Under the pieces are notes generated by a model that had not been told where the DNA came from, did not search any database, and saw only the letters and a program-made list of their open reading frames with translations. Shown piece by piece: positions 1 to 15,800 of a stretch of DNA of 64,000 nucleotides (the stretch's first letter is position 1; the number at the start of each line of letters is the position of its first letter). Location of the stretch: the NCBI RefSeq assembly GCF_964204865.1, contig NC_135262.1, positions 11,904,001 to 11,968,000 on the forward strand, in the 5' to 3' direction. A program made the translations under genes and the position numbers. Source of the DNA: Styela clava (Eukaryota > Chordata > Ascidiacea > Stolidobranchia > Styelidae).

Positions 1-3000
1 ATGTCATTTGCTTACTTTTAACTAAATGACAAATATAATTGAAAAATATAAAAATAAACCGACTGTCTTGAAAATTTACTTCAAAGCCAAAACTATTACT
101 ATGTTTTTGAAGTTGAGGATACGAAAGTGATTATTTGCAAATATCTTATAACAGCAAATGTACAATAGTCGAACTAAACATTTTTTTCTCAGATGTTTGG
201 CGGTGATTACAAGAATAAATGGAATTGCGTGTATTGTAATATTGCATTGACTTCAACGTAGAGAACGATGCCGGAACTGTCAGCTGCTAATACACTCAAT
301 ATTGGAAATGATCGCGTCACCTCGGATTTGTGTTCAAAGCAAATCGTTTAACTTTGCCAGAGATTCAATAAAAAATTCGTTTTATTACACAAAAAATTAG
401 CTATAGGTCGAGACTTGTTTTATCTACCGGCACATGAATTGAATTATTAGTTTCATCATAGGTTGAAAATAATTCAGAAATGGTATTTTGCTTGACTACT
501 ATTATGAAGTGACGTACCTTTTTCCAAATTTTCGGCAACTTCAAATATTGTTTAACGTTTTAAAGCATAATATATCCCATTGCATGGATAGCCCATTGTT
601 TTGAATTTATCAACCGTATCCTTTTAAAAATGTACTTTACTCTAAAATACCAATCCAAACGTAGGAATGTAGGCCTACCTATGTCAAAGTGGTAGATCAG
701 AATATATGCAACGTTTCTGAACGGTAGAAAAAATTGGATTAGTGTGAGCGGATTATGGTCCAACGGCAGACAAAATAACTATCAAAACCGACACACAGGT
801 GCCGATGGTAATTTTCGAAACCGTATTTTGTCGTAGGATGAAATCCCGAAGTATGCATCGATTGGTAGTTACATTCTAAAATGTTACTAGATTGCTGCAA
901 TGTTGAATTAAACAAAATGAGCCAATTTCGTTGAATACAATTTTGACGTTGCCAAAAAAAAAAACGTTTTGAACTACTTTTTCTGAAATAAGACTTTTTG
1001 CTGATTGAAAAGATCACGTTTCAAACGGACCTAAAATAGTTGAGTTTGACCTACGTGTCAACCTGACATGGGTGTAAGTTAATAGCTGTCAATTTAAAAA
1101 GAGATGAAAAGAAAAAAAAACTAGTGGTAAATGTGTTTTATTCGCATCAGGCGGAGTATAACGTCTAAGCTAGGTATAACTCAAATTCAGTTAAATTAAC
1201 ATAAAATCCTTAAGTAAATTCTTTCCTTATTTGGTACTGAAACATGCCTGACAAAAACGCAAGATATTTTCTAAAGTGCTTTCGAAAATATTCCTGATGA
1301 AAATAACATGGCGCAAACAAATTTTCTTACATTAGTCAACGAACGAATTAGAGAAACTATTTACCGAAAAGTAGCCAAAAAATTCGTGCAATTTAATTGC
1401 CGGTAGCGGCTTCAATTCATATTCACCTGTCCAAATTTTTTGTGTAAATTAAAACAGTATGAAGCCAGATGCGCCGTCATCAATAGCGCATTATATACAG
1501 TGCAACTTGCGAAACTGTGAAGACTAAAATCACTACAGAGTCGTAATCACACCGGTATGGCTCACTTTCAAATCATTCAAAATCAGTCTATAAAAATTTA
1601 CGAATATCTACATTCATAAGTTTATTGTAAGATCGTCAGGACACTATGCATTAGTGAACGTAACACCATCGGTTATAGTTACGTATTAATCTTACTTCAA
1701 CTTCATTTCTAAATGCAAAGAAAAATCAAAAACGGCGGTACGTGATCAAAGTCAAGTCTAGAAAGATTTGATCTTGCCAATTACAACATGACGTCACATT
1801 TATTACTGCGTCGTAAAATCTCCAAAATCAACAAATTATCCGTGTGAACAAAATTTTACATAAGTTGGAATAAAATAATATATAGATAGGTGATCAATAA
1901 GGCGTTCAAAATGACGGATTGGACCCTCACGAATTTATACGATACTATAATTTTGGTCACTGAGTCTCCATTTATTAGAATCTAATATTTTCTTTCCTTT
2001 AATTAACAACCTTCCCATCGAAATTCTGTTCAAAAATTTGTAACAAATTCAACCCCACGGACCGATTCACGACAGAAATGCAATAAATTGTATTCAAAAT
2101 CTTAGGCGATGATGGAACAAAACTTCCTCCTTTATTTTCAACACTTGAAACTCGTTAAAGATGGCACATGGATAATAAAATACTTACGGAAAAAATTATC
2201 TGTGGCCCATCTGTAAGACTATGCAAGTACTCAGGACGTTATTTTTGGAGTCACGTCATTTCTCATTTATATTCACGAAAACACAACGGATGAGGTGACG
2301 TAATGCAACATTCATTTATACAGTGATAAACGTAAGATATAAAATTACTTCAGTATTTACAGTTTATTTCAAATATTAACTCAACTATTCTTGTTAATTT
2401 TTAAAATCTAATTCTCTCTCTTAATCGGATTTCTTGTCACCTGGGCAATCGTTTCTGCACCAAATAAACTGGATTACCTATTATTATTCATTTCATTCAA
2501 GTAACGTTTCCCATGACCCTCACAAAACAGATTGGCAAGTAGCCTTTACGATCAAGCGATTTTTTTCTAATCCAACACCTGTCCCATAAATAGATTTCAT
2601 ATCAATTGACCAAGATCATATATATATACAAATTACTTTTACCTAATTCATTGAAAATTGTCTTGCTCTCCCAAAAACAAAAATATTATTTAGCTTAATC
2701 TCACAACCTGAACCACCTACGGTTTTGGGGGACTGGGCGTGCTATACCATACCATTAGATTTCTCGACTCCTTCAATAAAGAAAATTGCTCAAAACCTCT
2801 GATTCAACGCGATGAAGTATATATAATGCTAGAAGATGTTAAAATTAATATAAAATTGGAACGCTTTGAATTATAATATTACCTCAAACTAAAAATTCGT
2901 TTCTTGCAATTATTTTTCGAGTTGATACATAAAATGTTGGATGAATATCACTCGTATATATATGTTAGCAATTGATTTTGTTTAACCAATCTGCCTAGCT

Positions 3001-6000
3001 TTTTCTTTTCAACCGAAAGCACCATTATACGACACAATACAATACTGAAAAATGCAAATGGGTAACTATCTTTTGCTATTAAGTTAAAGTGAAGTATTGG
3101 GATTCACTGCCTGAGATTTAGCCGTAAAATTATCCAAGAAAGAATTTTTCAGTTTTCAATGTTGCATGTGCTTTTGGTCAAATAATAGTGAACGTCAAAC
3201 CGTAAGATTATCTTCATTTTTTGCACTTTTATCACAGATTTCAGTTACAAAACGTCTCCAAATTACGTTTTTGTAATGTCTATCTTTAAACTCTGACAAT
3301 CAACACCAAAACCGCCAAGAATTTACTTTTATTGCTCCAAACCACATCACGTAACCAATTTTTGCAACAATAGCAATTTGTCATAAGCCCCATTGAAACT
3401 GTGTTACCTCAGATGACGACAAAATATGTCACCCATGCGATTATGAGGGTGCAATATTCCAGGCCCCCCAACAGAGGGTCTATTGTTTAGAAACTTTAGA
3501 CCCATCTGACATTTTTTCCATTTATTTTGTGATGCAAGACATGGACCGTAGGTAATGATCAAAACAAAATGTCTAGATTTCATTGAACGAGATATGTACC
3601 AAGTGTGAAGACTACTTACTCTACTGACATACCATAGAGATAGAGACTTAGGATAATTTACACTTATACAGATGAGCTAACTAGTAATTGAGTTTAAGAA
3701 GCGCTTTTGAGGTGAGATGCCTGCTCTAAATATCAATGCATATTTGGAATAATGTAGAATCCTACACAAGAAATACTAAATTACGTAACGGCTAACGGGC
3801 ATATTAACACTTGAGGATTTTACCTTTACAGGTTATAAAATGAAAGGACTTATAAAACGTGTCTTATAACAAGCATCGGGCTTTAGATATTATGCTCGTT
3901 TCCGTACTTTTGTTCCAAATTAGCACTATTTCTATCTTTTTCGAGAAAACATTACAGGAATAGATTTTTGGCCTAGCAAGACCGCATACCACCACGATAA
4001 TGGGACGACTTGTTGAAAGCACGTACCACAATATGCAGTTCCAATCCTAAAAGCGATTCTGAGCGATGCATATTTGGCCAAACTTAAATACTACATAATG
4101 TACATATTGCAGTCGTCATGCCACCAATGCGACGTCCACTGGATTTAAAAAATGCTATCATGGTGCCGATGAATAGTCCGAAGTTGTATTATGTGACTAA
4201 TTCACCCATTAACAAAATATTAAAATGATGAAACCAAAATAAATGATAAAATTCTTGGTACTTCCATACACACAAATCGTTTAACATAATTAACCATAAC
4301 TGACACAGCACTCAGACATGGTAAGCTGTGGCATGAACCATGTCATGCGTTAAATGAAGACAAATTAAACGCTTGAAAAAGAAGACAAATGGCATCGCTT
4401 TCGAGTACAAAATATTGACTTTTAAGCTTAAGACTTTAAAAACAGCATTCAAACATGGTCAAAGATGTAAATCTAGTGAGAGTTTCACTTTGTATATTGC
4501 AAATGCTTGGCGCAAATAATCAGTGTTCGACCTGATAAGCTTATTACACTAATAATAAATCGCATTACAACCGCTTACAAGTTTAGGAAATTTGAGAAAT
4601 GGAAATTAGGGTTAACTAAATATGACCTCTGGGTAGCATGTAGGCGCCAGGCAGTCCTATTTCAACTAACCATATATATTTCACGCTGTTTATTTACAAG
4701 GATATCTTTACCAGCAAGCTCGAACAAAAAATAGAACAATTGTTTATTTCAACTGCAAATTCTGTTCTGATACTATCACCTCGTCCATTTTTTAATGTGT
4801 TTTCATAACTATATAATTCATAAAATGCTAGTTTACGGCCACTGAAATTTGAAAGCCAAAATGTGATATCAAATTGACAGTCTAGACATTATTTGATACA
4901 TTATCCTTTAACGACTTTTTGCTACTTTTTCCAATCTAAATAAATCGGTATCGCATTTTTCTTTTGAAGTTCTCGTAATCGAGTTAGAACCAAATTGTAG
5001 GTAATTTTCACGCTGGCTGTTTTCTACTTATTACGTACAGATGCTTTCTCGTTGGTAAAATTGGGTAAATTTGAAGAACGGTTAGATGATGAAGACGAAA
5101 CTATCCCGTTTTGTATAAGACACATACAACATAAGCAATTAACATATAATATACACCCTGATACTAATTTAAAATAGGTAATTTTTCTGAACGCGAAAAT
5201 GAAAGTGTTTCGAATAACATATTGAGACTAGTAAAATAGAAAAGATAAAACAACTGCCCATATTCTTCAACCTGACATGAAATAAAACGTAGTTCATTGG
5301 ATACCTCTCGCAATGACAGCCACCAATAAAAATATAGTTTGTCAACTAATTTTTCCCTTAATTAATACAATAGATCAATTTGCAATACGAAAAGCATTAT
5401 TCTGAACTGAATCTCCACAGAAGCTTTCCGCTACCAACAAGGTTTGCTTTTACATATATAAGCTCAATTTTGCGTAAGCTGCTAAACAAACTGTATAATG
5501 TATGTTCTCTTAGCTAGGCTTAACTGAGTCGATACAAAAGTGCAGTGAACCCGAACATATTATATTTTACGACCCTATTTGTGTCCCCTAAAGCGAGAAC
5601 TAATTGATTGAATTCATTTGTGAAATGAACGTCAAACGATGTCTCAGATGTACACAAATAGCTTATACTTTAAATATCCAATTGCGTGAAGCGCGCATTG
5701 ATACTGATTCCAATCGGACTATCTAGGAATATATTTGTTTCTGAGCAGCCAATCTGACCTCGCCTTAATTTCTGTTCTTCTGCATAAATTTGATTCTGGT
5801 AAATTATCAAATATTTTGTGACTAACTCATCTCCTTTGACCGATATAGTACTTGTACAAAACGAACAAGGTATAAAAACTGATATCTATTTATCCTCGAG
5901 GTCCAGACGACTATTTGAGCGCATACTGGGGTGTGCGACAGTAAACTGGTTTTGAATTCTAGAAAAAAAGATCGAGTCGCTTGGCGACGAAGCGAAAAGG

Positions 6001-9000
6001 CCGGAATGAGGAAATGACATTTTACGGTTATGAAAACGAATGACGAATTATCTCGTAGACTTGTTGGCTCTCTCAATACCATAAATAGACTATTTATTCA
6101 CGGACAGAACTGTTTTAAGTTTGATTGTCTCACAATTTTCTAATATCAATAGATCCACAATATTGAAGAACTTGGAAAAAACTAACATAAAATTTCATGT
6201 TTACATCCATTTTATGCACATCTAAAATGAAGGGAAAATGTAATAAAATATCGCCACCAGATAAAGAATGTCCGTGCTATTACTTTCTTGCAGTCCAAAA
6301 ATCCTATTTTTGCACATATTTTTAAAATATCCATGTAGGAAACATTAAGCTTTTGAAATTGAATTTTATTTCAAATCTTTGTCAAGTTAACCATCACATT
6401 TAGTTTTCATGGATGTTTTCATAAGAATCAATTACTTAAGATATGAAATCGAAATATATGCATATGATCGAAATAATCGAAACATATGCATATAATGGAC
6501 AGCTTTAGAAGGAAGTTCCACAGAATATGCTGACAGAGTATCAAAAATTATTTATAAAATGTTGCAAAATATCTGTTGACTCTTGAACAGTATATATATG
6601 ATAACAAAATTGGATTGTTCGTTTATTGAAGTAGAGATTGTTATTCAATTCAAATTATGCCTATTTTTCCATTCAAAAAGAATAGGAAAGCATTCAAAAT
6701 TTGGCAATCAAATTCTTCGTCAACCTCCTCGCCAATGAATACATGTCTCCTACCAATTCAAGCGGACAGCCATATACCATGACGCAATCACTTGAATTTT
6801 AGTCGAATAAACAGATTCGCGTGATGTTTATTTGTCGGACAACAAACGGCAAAATTAGCCCCAAATCACTTCAATCGCCTTCGTTGAATCGATGACACAT
6901 AATTGTTTTCTATACCACCACGAAGTAAGCACTAAAAACACATTTGTCAGAAATTGCGTTTGCAAATCATACAGTTATTTTGTTGTGAAAATATCATTCG
7001 TCATTTAGATTCTAGCCCACAGATTTCAACGATAATAAAAAAAAATGAAATATTCATTTCAACCCAAAATTTTATTGAAATATTTACCGACATCTGACTA
7101 GATATGAATACCTATTTTGTCATCCTGTCTGTAATGTACCTGCTCTTTTTGGCACTCCATGCTCGACAACAAAACAATGAACATAAATGACTTATAAAAG
7201 AAACGTGATCCTCTCTTACCAGCGACATGCACCAAAATGCTTTATAAAATATATATGTTATCTATGCCCATTCAAGCTCGACCTGAAAACTATTTGTACA
7301 CCCACATCAAAAGCATTTTTGTGGTCGCCACGTCTCAAGATGAACTGCGTCTTAGTTATGGGTAAAAAGAACTAAGCTGGATAGGCAATTTTCAACACAT
7401 TCGTAATGGTGTATTTACCCAAATAGCGCGTTTAAAACAGCTGTATTTACATCATTTCCATTTTCTACAAATAATATATAAAATTCTCTAAAAACTAATC
7501 ACGTTATCGTGATTTTTAATCCCAAATTCACACAACAAACCATTTTTTTTTCAAAATCAATCTTCCGCAATCGGACACTTTTGAGAGTCAAATGCTTCCA
7601 GCCTAGTTCAGTAAATAACTTTTGGATCATTCAAAATCCAGAAAAAAAGCCACAATTGTTTACAATTCTCAAAGCATATCTATCAGTATTGAAAAAACTG
7701 GAATGTAAACTTATCATCTAATCTCAGTCAAATTTTTAGCAACTTTAGCAATCATCGTTTAGTACATCCTATTACATGAAGAATGAAACAACTGTCCCCG
7801 AATTTCGTCTTTCTAAACTGAATGTAGCGAATCATAAACAAGCGGAAACGTGAAACGCATGCACCGGCGAATTTTCAGATCCAGTTACAGAAAGAATTTT
7901 TAATAATTGGTAATTAACTTTGGCCCTGCATTTATTCAAGATAGATGGAATTAGTTCGATACCATTTATCATCCTCGTATGCTTGGTTATGTCACAACGT
8001 CAAACATCCTGTTATAATTTCCTCGAAAAATTCTAAAAGCGGAAGAAAGTCATTGTTTACGCTTATCAAATATTTCAAAAGCATATTTCCGCGTGCGGTT
8101 TTCCACCTTCATAGTCAAAGTTAATACTTCTTATAAAGAAACTGTTAAAGAAAACTATAAATAAATGGCATCACACTGATAAATTCATTTTGTCATATTT
8201 AATTGTGGTCAAAGACGAATTTCTTCGAATACATTAAAATAGTCTCAAATATGAAGGAGTTATAGGTTAAAATCAAAGTCAAAATGCTGAAGGATAAAAA
8301 TGTAGGATTGAATGTATATCCATCAACAAGCATTTCTATTCGCAATGCTTTTTTTATTTTGACGTATGAACCCCAGGAATACTAATCACGAAAAAATTGC
8401 CGTCTTGCAAAGAATAAATAATGTACTGTTTCACTGGCATGAAAACACGATTCGCAATTTGATCAAGTAAAGTTTATCAAGAATTAAATGCACATTCAGC
8501 ATTGTTTAATTTTCGTTAAAACTTAAAATATAACCGATGTCAGTAATCGTATGTATTTATACGAATGAGTGTTTACTTATGAAGATCTATATCGCATATG
8601 TAAAGTGAAAACTATGACAACAGAATAGTCAAATATATGATAATGATTACGGATATTTATTTGACATGTTTTAGATTCAAAATCGATGAAGTTCTATTTT
8701 TATCTAAAATTTTTTTTAGACGTCTCTGTGCAAGTAAGAAGTTAAGAACAAACATCTGTGTGGTAATTGAGCATAACGATTCGTTTCCCGAGTTGAAGCC
8801 CATTCATCGATTCATTTGGTCAAGTATGATTCATTATTAACGCAACCATCGGAAGAAACTCATGGTTGAACCATTCTTAAATAACAGTACTTCTTTACCA
8901 AATTTTTTAAATAGCTTATTTTCATTTTAATGCATTGCTTGTTTTGCAGTCTTGCAGAAAGTTATTTTTAGCTTCCCCCATTTCTTGTTGGGATAATAAG

Positions 9001-9840
9001 GCGGGCCATTTCTTTTATCTTCGTCGAGAACAAAACGTTAAACGGGGTCATGATTATTAAATATCAGGATGATCATGAAATTCCATTCCAACCAAATTAA
9101 ATATTTATTGAATAAATATGAGTATAGTTCAATTCATTGTAAACATACACTCGAAATATTTAATTGTAGCAAAAAACTTTTAACTTCTGCAGGTCACTAA
9201 CTTAACTACGCGATCTGGTCTGACCTGCTGCAACCACACTACTTTACTAATGAAATAATAAGCTGAAATCATAAAACTGAAAATGGTAAATTCCAATTCT
9301 TCATACCCCATATAACTTAGCTTTTTATAAAATGGCTGCATGTCCTGACTCTCCTTCGGGAATGATCAAATAAACAATTAGTTTCTAGAGTTTGAATCAT
9401 ACTCATATCAGTCAGAATATTAAACAAAAATATTTGTTCGAATGATTTAAAAAAATTAATTGATATTCCTTACAAGATGAATGAAATTTATTGATAATAT
9501 ATGAATATTTTTCTAATTCTCCATTTGTTTGTTTTGAATCATGTTAAAAAACACGGCTTTTTAATCATTTTTTCATATCAATTACCAAGATTTCGGAACT
9601 ATTTGTATATGTAATATCATTTTTTTCGTTTTTATTTTTCACGAAATGTTTTCACGATTTCTCAATTGTAAATATGATCTCATTAACAACAATAACTTAC
9701 AACAACTCTAATAATTCTATAAATGCATATATATAAAAAAAAGTTATATTTGTCAAAAGACATCATTTTGTAGGAGACATGACTTGGATTCAATAGCATT
9801 TTCCAGGTTGAGGCGAGTCGTAACTAAATGCTTGAATTTG
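1..9840. other. No supported gene; intron or intergenic DNA
   Basis: I read both strands and found no exon with good splice signals plus a recognisable peptide. The open frames here (for example 4,507–4,734, 5,822–6,082 and 7,509–7,721) have AT-driven composition and no family character. The rest of the delphilin-like gene (completion of its third PDZ domain and possibly an FH2 domain) should lie here if the gene continues leftward on the minus strand, but I could not place it. A weak minus-strand exon-like stretch at about 3,412–3,524 has a plausible acceptor and a CTGAG|GTAACA donor, but its peptide resembles nothing I know. A short direct repeat (TCGAAA-ATATGCATAT type) lies near 6,447–6,495. 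Confidence 0.5.
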
Positions 9841-9867
9841 TTTTAACTAGAAAATTTCAAAATTCAC

Positions 9868-12800
9868 CTTTGTCAACATCTTGAACTTGCACCGGATTTT
9901 CTCCTCTCAAAGTTATTCCAAAACTCATGTGTCGACGAACAACTTGAACTTGTCTGCAAAAATAATATTTTTTTCAATAAAAAGTATTACATATTACTAC
10001 ATTCACTAGTCTTTTAAAATTATTCTCTATCGAGCAAATACATTTGATACGGGGGTCATCGTGTGACATATTCGAAAAATGATGTCATGTTTAAAAAGCG
10101 GGTTACTAGTATTTATTAGTATTTGGCACAGCATATTTGTTTTGTAATCACACAAAGGCTGTGTTGTCGATATTTTGAACGATTTTCCCGACCATGACTC
10201 CAGTGCCGTTATGGGCCACATGTGGAGATGTAAGAAGCATTCAGAAGAGAGAGTATAGGATGCGTGAACTTAAAACTGCATATACTGTTACAAAATATGA
10301 AGACTGGAAGGTACACGTACGAAAAATATCATAAATTCTCTTATTTCCAAGGCATAGGAAGTTATGAATACATTGTTTAATGATTAGTTGCTATTTAGCA
10401 TAGTTTTAGTTTCACTATATCTATAAAGCATTTCCGAAACTTATATTTCTAGTGTATGAGGCTGAAATCGAAACTTTTCTTTTATTTTCGATTGAAAAAG
10501 CAAGGTAGTCAAAGACGTATTCACACAATTTGCAGAGTTGATTTGGCACTGCTGCATATATATTGATTTTGATATTAAACATTATGCCACCTTTATCAAC
10601 ATTTTGATAAAATATACTTTTAATTAATAACGCAATAAATTGTCTCAAAAGTATTTCTATTTACGAAAATGAGCTTCATTTCCGCTTTTTCTGGGAGTAG
10701 TTCTGTGAATTATATTTGGGTTATTGTTGAGGCTAGTAACGAGAGAAAATAATTAGATATCGCAATGACAAAAAAATGACTTATAAATTGGATTGTATGC
10801 GGGCAGCAATATTTTTCATGATCGTCATGTATCGTAATTCAATGAAATCTTAAAACTGGGTGATAAAAGGTTTCTAACGTTTTGCGTTTTTCAGTATTAC
10901 GCAAGTGCCAGTTTGTACATAAATACTCAAAAGCCACTAAACTCTACTTTATTTACAAAATATTTAGCATTAAGTTTCAATCCGATACCAACAATTTACC
11001 TCACTGTTGCCACAAAATCATTTTGACCAGCATCGTGTTGAACAACTGCATGCCGTTTTCCGATAGGTGGCAGTGGAGAACTGCGACTGAAATTCTTTAA
11101 ACGGGACAGTTTGACCTATCACAGAAAAAAATCATTAAATTTCAGGCCATGATTTAAAACATATCTTCAGGCCAAATCATTGCCCTTACCTTAGAATTCT
11201 TCTGGTTTAAAGCTTTCTTCACTAATGTGTCATAGACGGACTTGTGTTGACGGGGTATGAAAATTCTAAAATAAATAAATAAGCATCCAACAATTTATTC
11301 TTAGATTATTTATTGATAATCGACCCTGTTGGATGTGAACAGATTGCAAAAAAACGTCCAATATTGTGGTCGTGATGGAATTGGACTGACCGACGGTCGA
11401 TTCAAGCTGGCTCATTTATAGACAACTGTTCATTCAGAAAAGACTCGCTTAAAGCGAATATGTGGAACATGAATACTTCTACAGTAAAGAACAGTAATTG
11501 AAACATGGAAAATTTTGCATCAATATGATATAGACACTTTTAGTCACATTCAGAGCATGTGGAGAAAAGGGAAACACAGTAGTGGTGACGTGACTGTGAT
11601 CGTTTCATGCCGAATAAATGGTGCTCCCGAAGTATGCGAACCAAGATGGCGGACATCGGAACGTAACATGGGTAACAGGTTAGGGTTAGGCGATAATTTT
11701 TTTCCAATTTTCCTTATTTTAGTCCTATTATCAGTTCGAAGACTAGCCAAGAGCCTCCCGTAGTATTTATACCTAAAATTATGGCCTAACCCTAACCTAG
11801 TACACATATTACATTCCGATGTCCGCCATCTTGGTTTGCATACTTCGAGAGCCCCGAATAAATACTATCTCGAAAAGAATCAGATATCTTTATATATATG
11901 GATTATTTTAGGCCAATTCATCTGTTACTTTGCTAGCATTGATTTTGTAGTAATTTTTTACCTCAGTTCCTCCAAAACCTTCTTTTCTTCGGGTGGATCC
12001 AAAATGGCTGTAAGTGTAAACACAAATGGTTCAAGATTCCGGTCTTCTGAATATTGCTTTATTGAGCGAACAATACCTCCAATCACAGCTGGACGTTCAT
12101 GAAAATATTTCTTGATCTGAAGGTTATTATGGAATTTGTTTTAAACAATATAACACAAGTAACATTTGATTTACTATCACGCAAGTGAATATTACACAAT
12201 ATCAATGCTTGAGAGCTAAGGGAAGTATCGAATAACAAGATTACCCTTGGATGAGACATAACCAAAAAATAATAATTGAAGTATGCAGACCTGCAAGACA
12301 ACCTCACGAAGAATTGTTTTAATTATTAGTAACACTGTAGAACAAAATGATTTTTTTATGAAAATCATGACTGTAAAACGCAAACAATGTTTTACATTTG
12401 TATTCACCTTTTCAATAAATGTTTGTGCCTTCACTTGTCCAGTACGAGGTGCTTCAAATCGTTTTACAAATTCCTTTACTCGATTAGTTGCAGGCATTTC
12501 AGTTTGAGAAATTGCACGTGACGGCGCAGCTGAAGGAGCGGGAATGATGCTGAGCTTTATTCCGCCATTCCGAACAGCATTGTCCGCCAGACGACGCGCT
12601 TGAAACAGAGAAGTAATGAGATATCCATCGATCTAGAAAATGTCAATGTAAGCAAAGAAAACATTGACGATATATATTTACTGAAATGATGATGTAAAAG
12701 AGGTTAAGGAAACAAATGTAATCGCTTGCAATTGCTGAGGAAACAGCTAGCAAGAATTCTGCTAGGTGATTTGAGTGACATTTCAGCAACAACGCGTAGT

Positions 12801-15800
12801 TTTTTATTATTTGATGTAAGTGAGGTCAAGAGACAATGAACTTCGTGGCTAAAATGACAAAGCCAATTCAAGTAATCTTGTTACATAGAAATTATGCAAT
12901 TCACAGTGATACAAACCATCCACAATTACCAGAATTATAAAAATATCAAAGATAGATTTCATACCAGAATGCTTGAGAAAAATATAAAAATACAGTTCTG
13001 TTATGTTAAGTTCAGAAAATTATAATAACAGAAAGAATAAAGTTCTGAAAAAGTAAGATTAAAAATATTTTGTTGTAGTTTTTTTTTATGTATTGACGCT
13101 CTGCCGGAACTATACGTTCGGACAAAACTTTTACCAATTTGTATGATATGCTTTGGCTAAAGTCTATAGGCACCTAAATTCATATTACATTCATAGCTTG
13201 CTGCATTCATGTATTTACATAACGGCGCATATTTTAAACGGAGGTAATTTAAATAGATAAATTTGAAAGAGGCTGATATTTTAACACCAATTTACGTTGA
13301 GGCGCATTCCTTTTTTTATATCACTGCATCAAGTCGCAATAGACAGGGTTTTGTGATTACTTTGTAAATGAGGCAACAGACCGTTTACATTCATTTTTAC
13401 AATGAATCAAAGCAATATGCGGGTATCAAATTTGAATATCCGTTTTTTTTATTCATCAAGTCATAGGGACACTACAAAAACGAACATAAAGTTTGACTAT
13501 TGTGTTACATATGTTTCACCTGCTCACTCACTTAGAATTCTACAATTATCGGAACATAAACCGGATTAAGAACAAGAGGTAAAACGTTTTTGATTATTAA
13601 TTACACGGTTTGCAAGTTCGTTGAAATGCATAATTATTGGTTTAATTGAAGGGCAACCTCCGCCTAACATTCACTGCAGCATAAAACATCAACAAGCTTC
13701 CTTTACATTAGTGGCATACTGATATTATGTTATTCTTTATGTGTGTTATTTTTTTTTATATTTTTTTCCATTAGTTGTGACGTGTCATTCGTTAACATAG
13801 AGCATAAAATATAAAACAGAGATAATTTGAAACAAACAGAAACAGAACATCGACTATTAGGTATTACTTATAAATATGTGATAAATTGTGGAAACATGAA
13901 CTATTCCTTTTCAAAATGAATTTTAATACTTCTCAACATTCAGAGACATGGCAGAGACATCTATAAGCACAATTAAATATATCAGGTTAAGAATAACGCA
14001 GTGTTTAAATTTTGCACTCAAATTGTAATATAATCAATTGTCTACGGGTATGGAGAAAAGAATATGTTTAAAAAGTGATCAAAACTATAAAAAATAACTT
14101 CGGTGCTTCAAAGTAAATTATTTCACAAATAACAACGAATTATGAACAAAAATATTATTAGAAATTCTTTATATACTAAGGCAAACAGACAAAACGTACA
14201 ATTATACCGCAATTGCCCAACGGTCTAAAAGAGCAACCTGTGTAACATCAGTATACAGTGTAGTCATGCACTGTATATTATTTACTTATTCTCACGCGTA
14301 TCTTTTGAGCCAGTGAAAATATTTTGCTAATATTCTGTGAAAATTCGCGTTAATACAGTTTATTTACATCACGCGGTCGGTTCAATAAAAATGCTATGAC
14401 ATCAATTAATTTACGAATTTTGTCAAAAAAAGTGGTATATTTTCCAGTCGGAATTGCACAGACAGATGATAAACATATCAATATTTAAGTTGAGATGATA
14501 TTTTCAAATATAAGCATTTGAGAACAATTTTTATTATATAAATTCACGAGCAGCATTCCAAATTCGATGCTTATATTTTGTCTTATCTATAATTCAGTAC
14601 ATGTCACGCAAGCACGACTAATTTTTGAACCCGCTATTACCATGCTGTATATTATTATGTTTAAGATTTTACTTTTGGTACTATCATACCCACGTTACTG
14701 TAATATATATATTTTTGACAATTACACAATTTAAATCCTACCGGGAAGCGGGGACGGCAACTTTATATAGCGACGTTATATAGTTTTAACTATAACAAAC
14801 ATATTGTTCATACAATATAGCATCACAAACAGTCTAACTTTGTAACAAAACAAAGAATATATGTCAGTCGTCATATTTGAGCAATGGGATGTAGAAACCA
14901 TAAACGCTTATATTGAAATAAATTCTAAAATTGTTATAAATTGATATCCAAATATTTCAGACGGTCGAGTACATTACAAAGCAATTTACTTGAATTTAAT
15001 ACCACTGCACAATATGTACAAACAGAAGGACGGACCTTTATAACGAGATCGTTTCTAATAAGATTTGCTTCGTCTGACGGACTCTCTGACTTAATTTGAT
15101 GTATTTTCACCGGAAATGTTCCTATTAGGCTGAATCCAAATTCGTTCGAGATTGGAGACGGTCTAAAATATGAAAGCATCAAAGTTATAATTATTTTTAT
15201 TGTAGTATAATATTTGCAACAGAAATTATTATTTTATTTATCTTTATAAATTTTGTTCTGACAGGACACATAAGAAAACAAGATCATGCTCACTACTATA
15301 TTATGCATATATTAATTTGGTCGATATTAAGATGCACATTGTTCAATAGCAATTTGAAGCCTAATGAAATATTTATGCAATTATGAAAAGTAGCGTGAAG
15401 GATATTGCATCAGATGACAATGCCCGAATAATGTTATAATATAAAATTATTTACTGCAAGGTAACTTCTCGGATCCTAGAAACTACCCCAAGACTTGGTG
15501 GATGCTGTGAAAGTTTTGATACGTGAGAAATGATGTCATCGTCTCCCCATCCGCTAACGTCGTGCGAATTAACCTGAACAAAAATTGATTTTATGCACTC
15601 CATTAAGTTCATTTATGTTTCGGAGCAAAGAAAGGAAATTGATTAAATTGATAAAAAAACTTCTTATGATATTGTGATTCGTTGTCATTCTTTAAATACC
15701 ACACGTTTTTGGAAATGATATCACAAACTAATCGAAAGAAAAATCACATTTCGAACAACTCCGTCACCGAATTAGAGATAAAATATACAATCTGCGTAAA

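Noticed and set aside
3412-3524. Exon-like minus-strand stretch with peptide GGPGILHPHNRMGDIF
   Set aside because: Acceptor and donor are plausible, but the peptide matches no PDZ or FH2 pattern and no neighbouring exon supports it.
9160-9245. Possible minus-strand terminal exon reading QVRPDRVVKLVTCRS then stop
   Set aside because: PDRVVKLV resembles the last helix of a PDZ domain, but the reading phase after the third-PDZ exon does not fit and the rest of the domain is missing.
11550-11807. Reading frames over the MITE (11,515–11,763 plus, 11,550–11,807 minus)
   Set aside because: They arise from the palindromic element and change frame at its arms.
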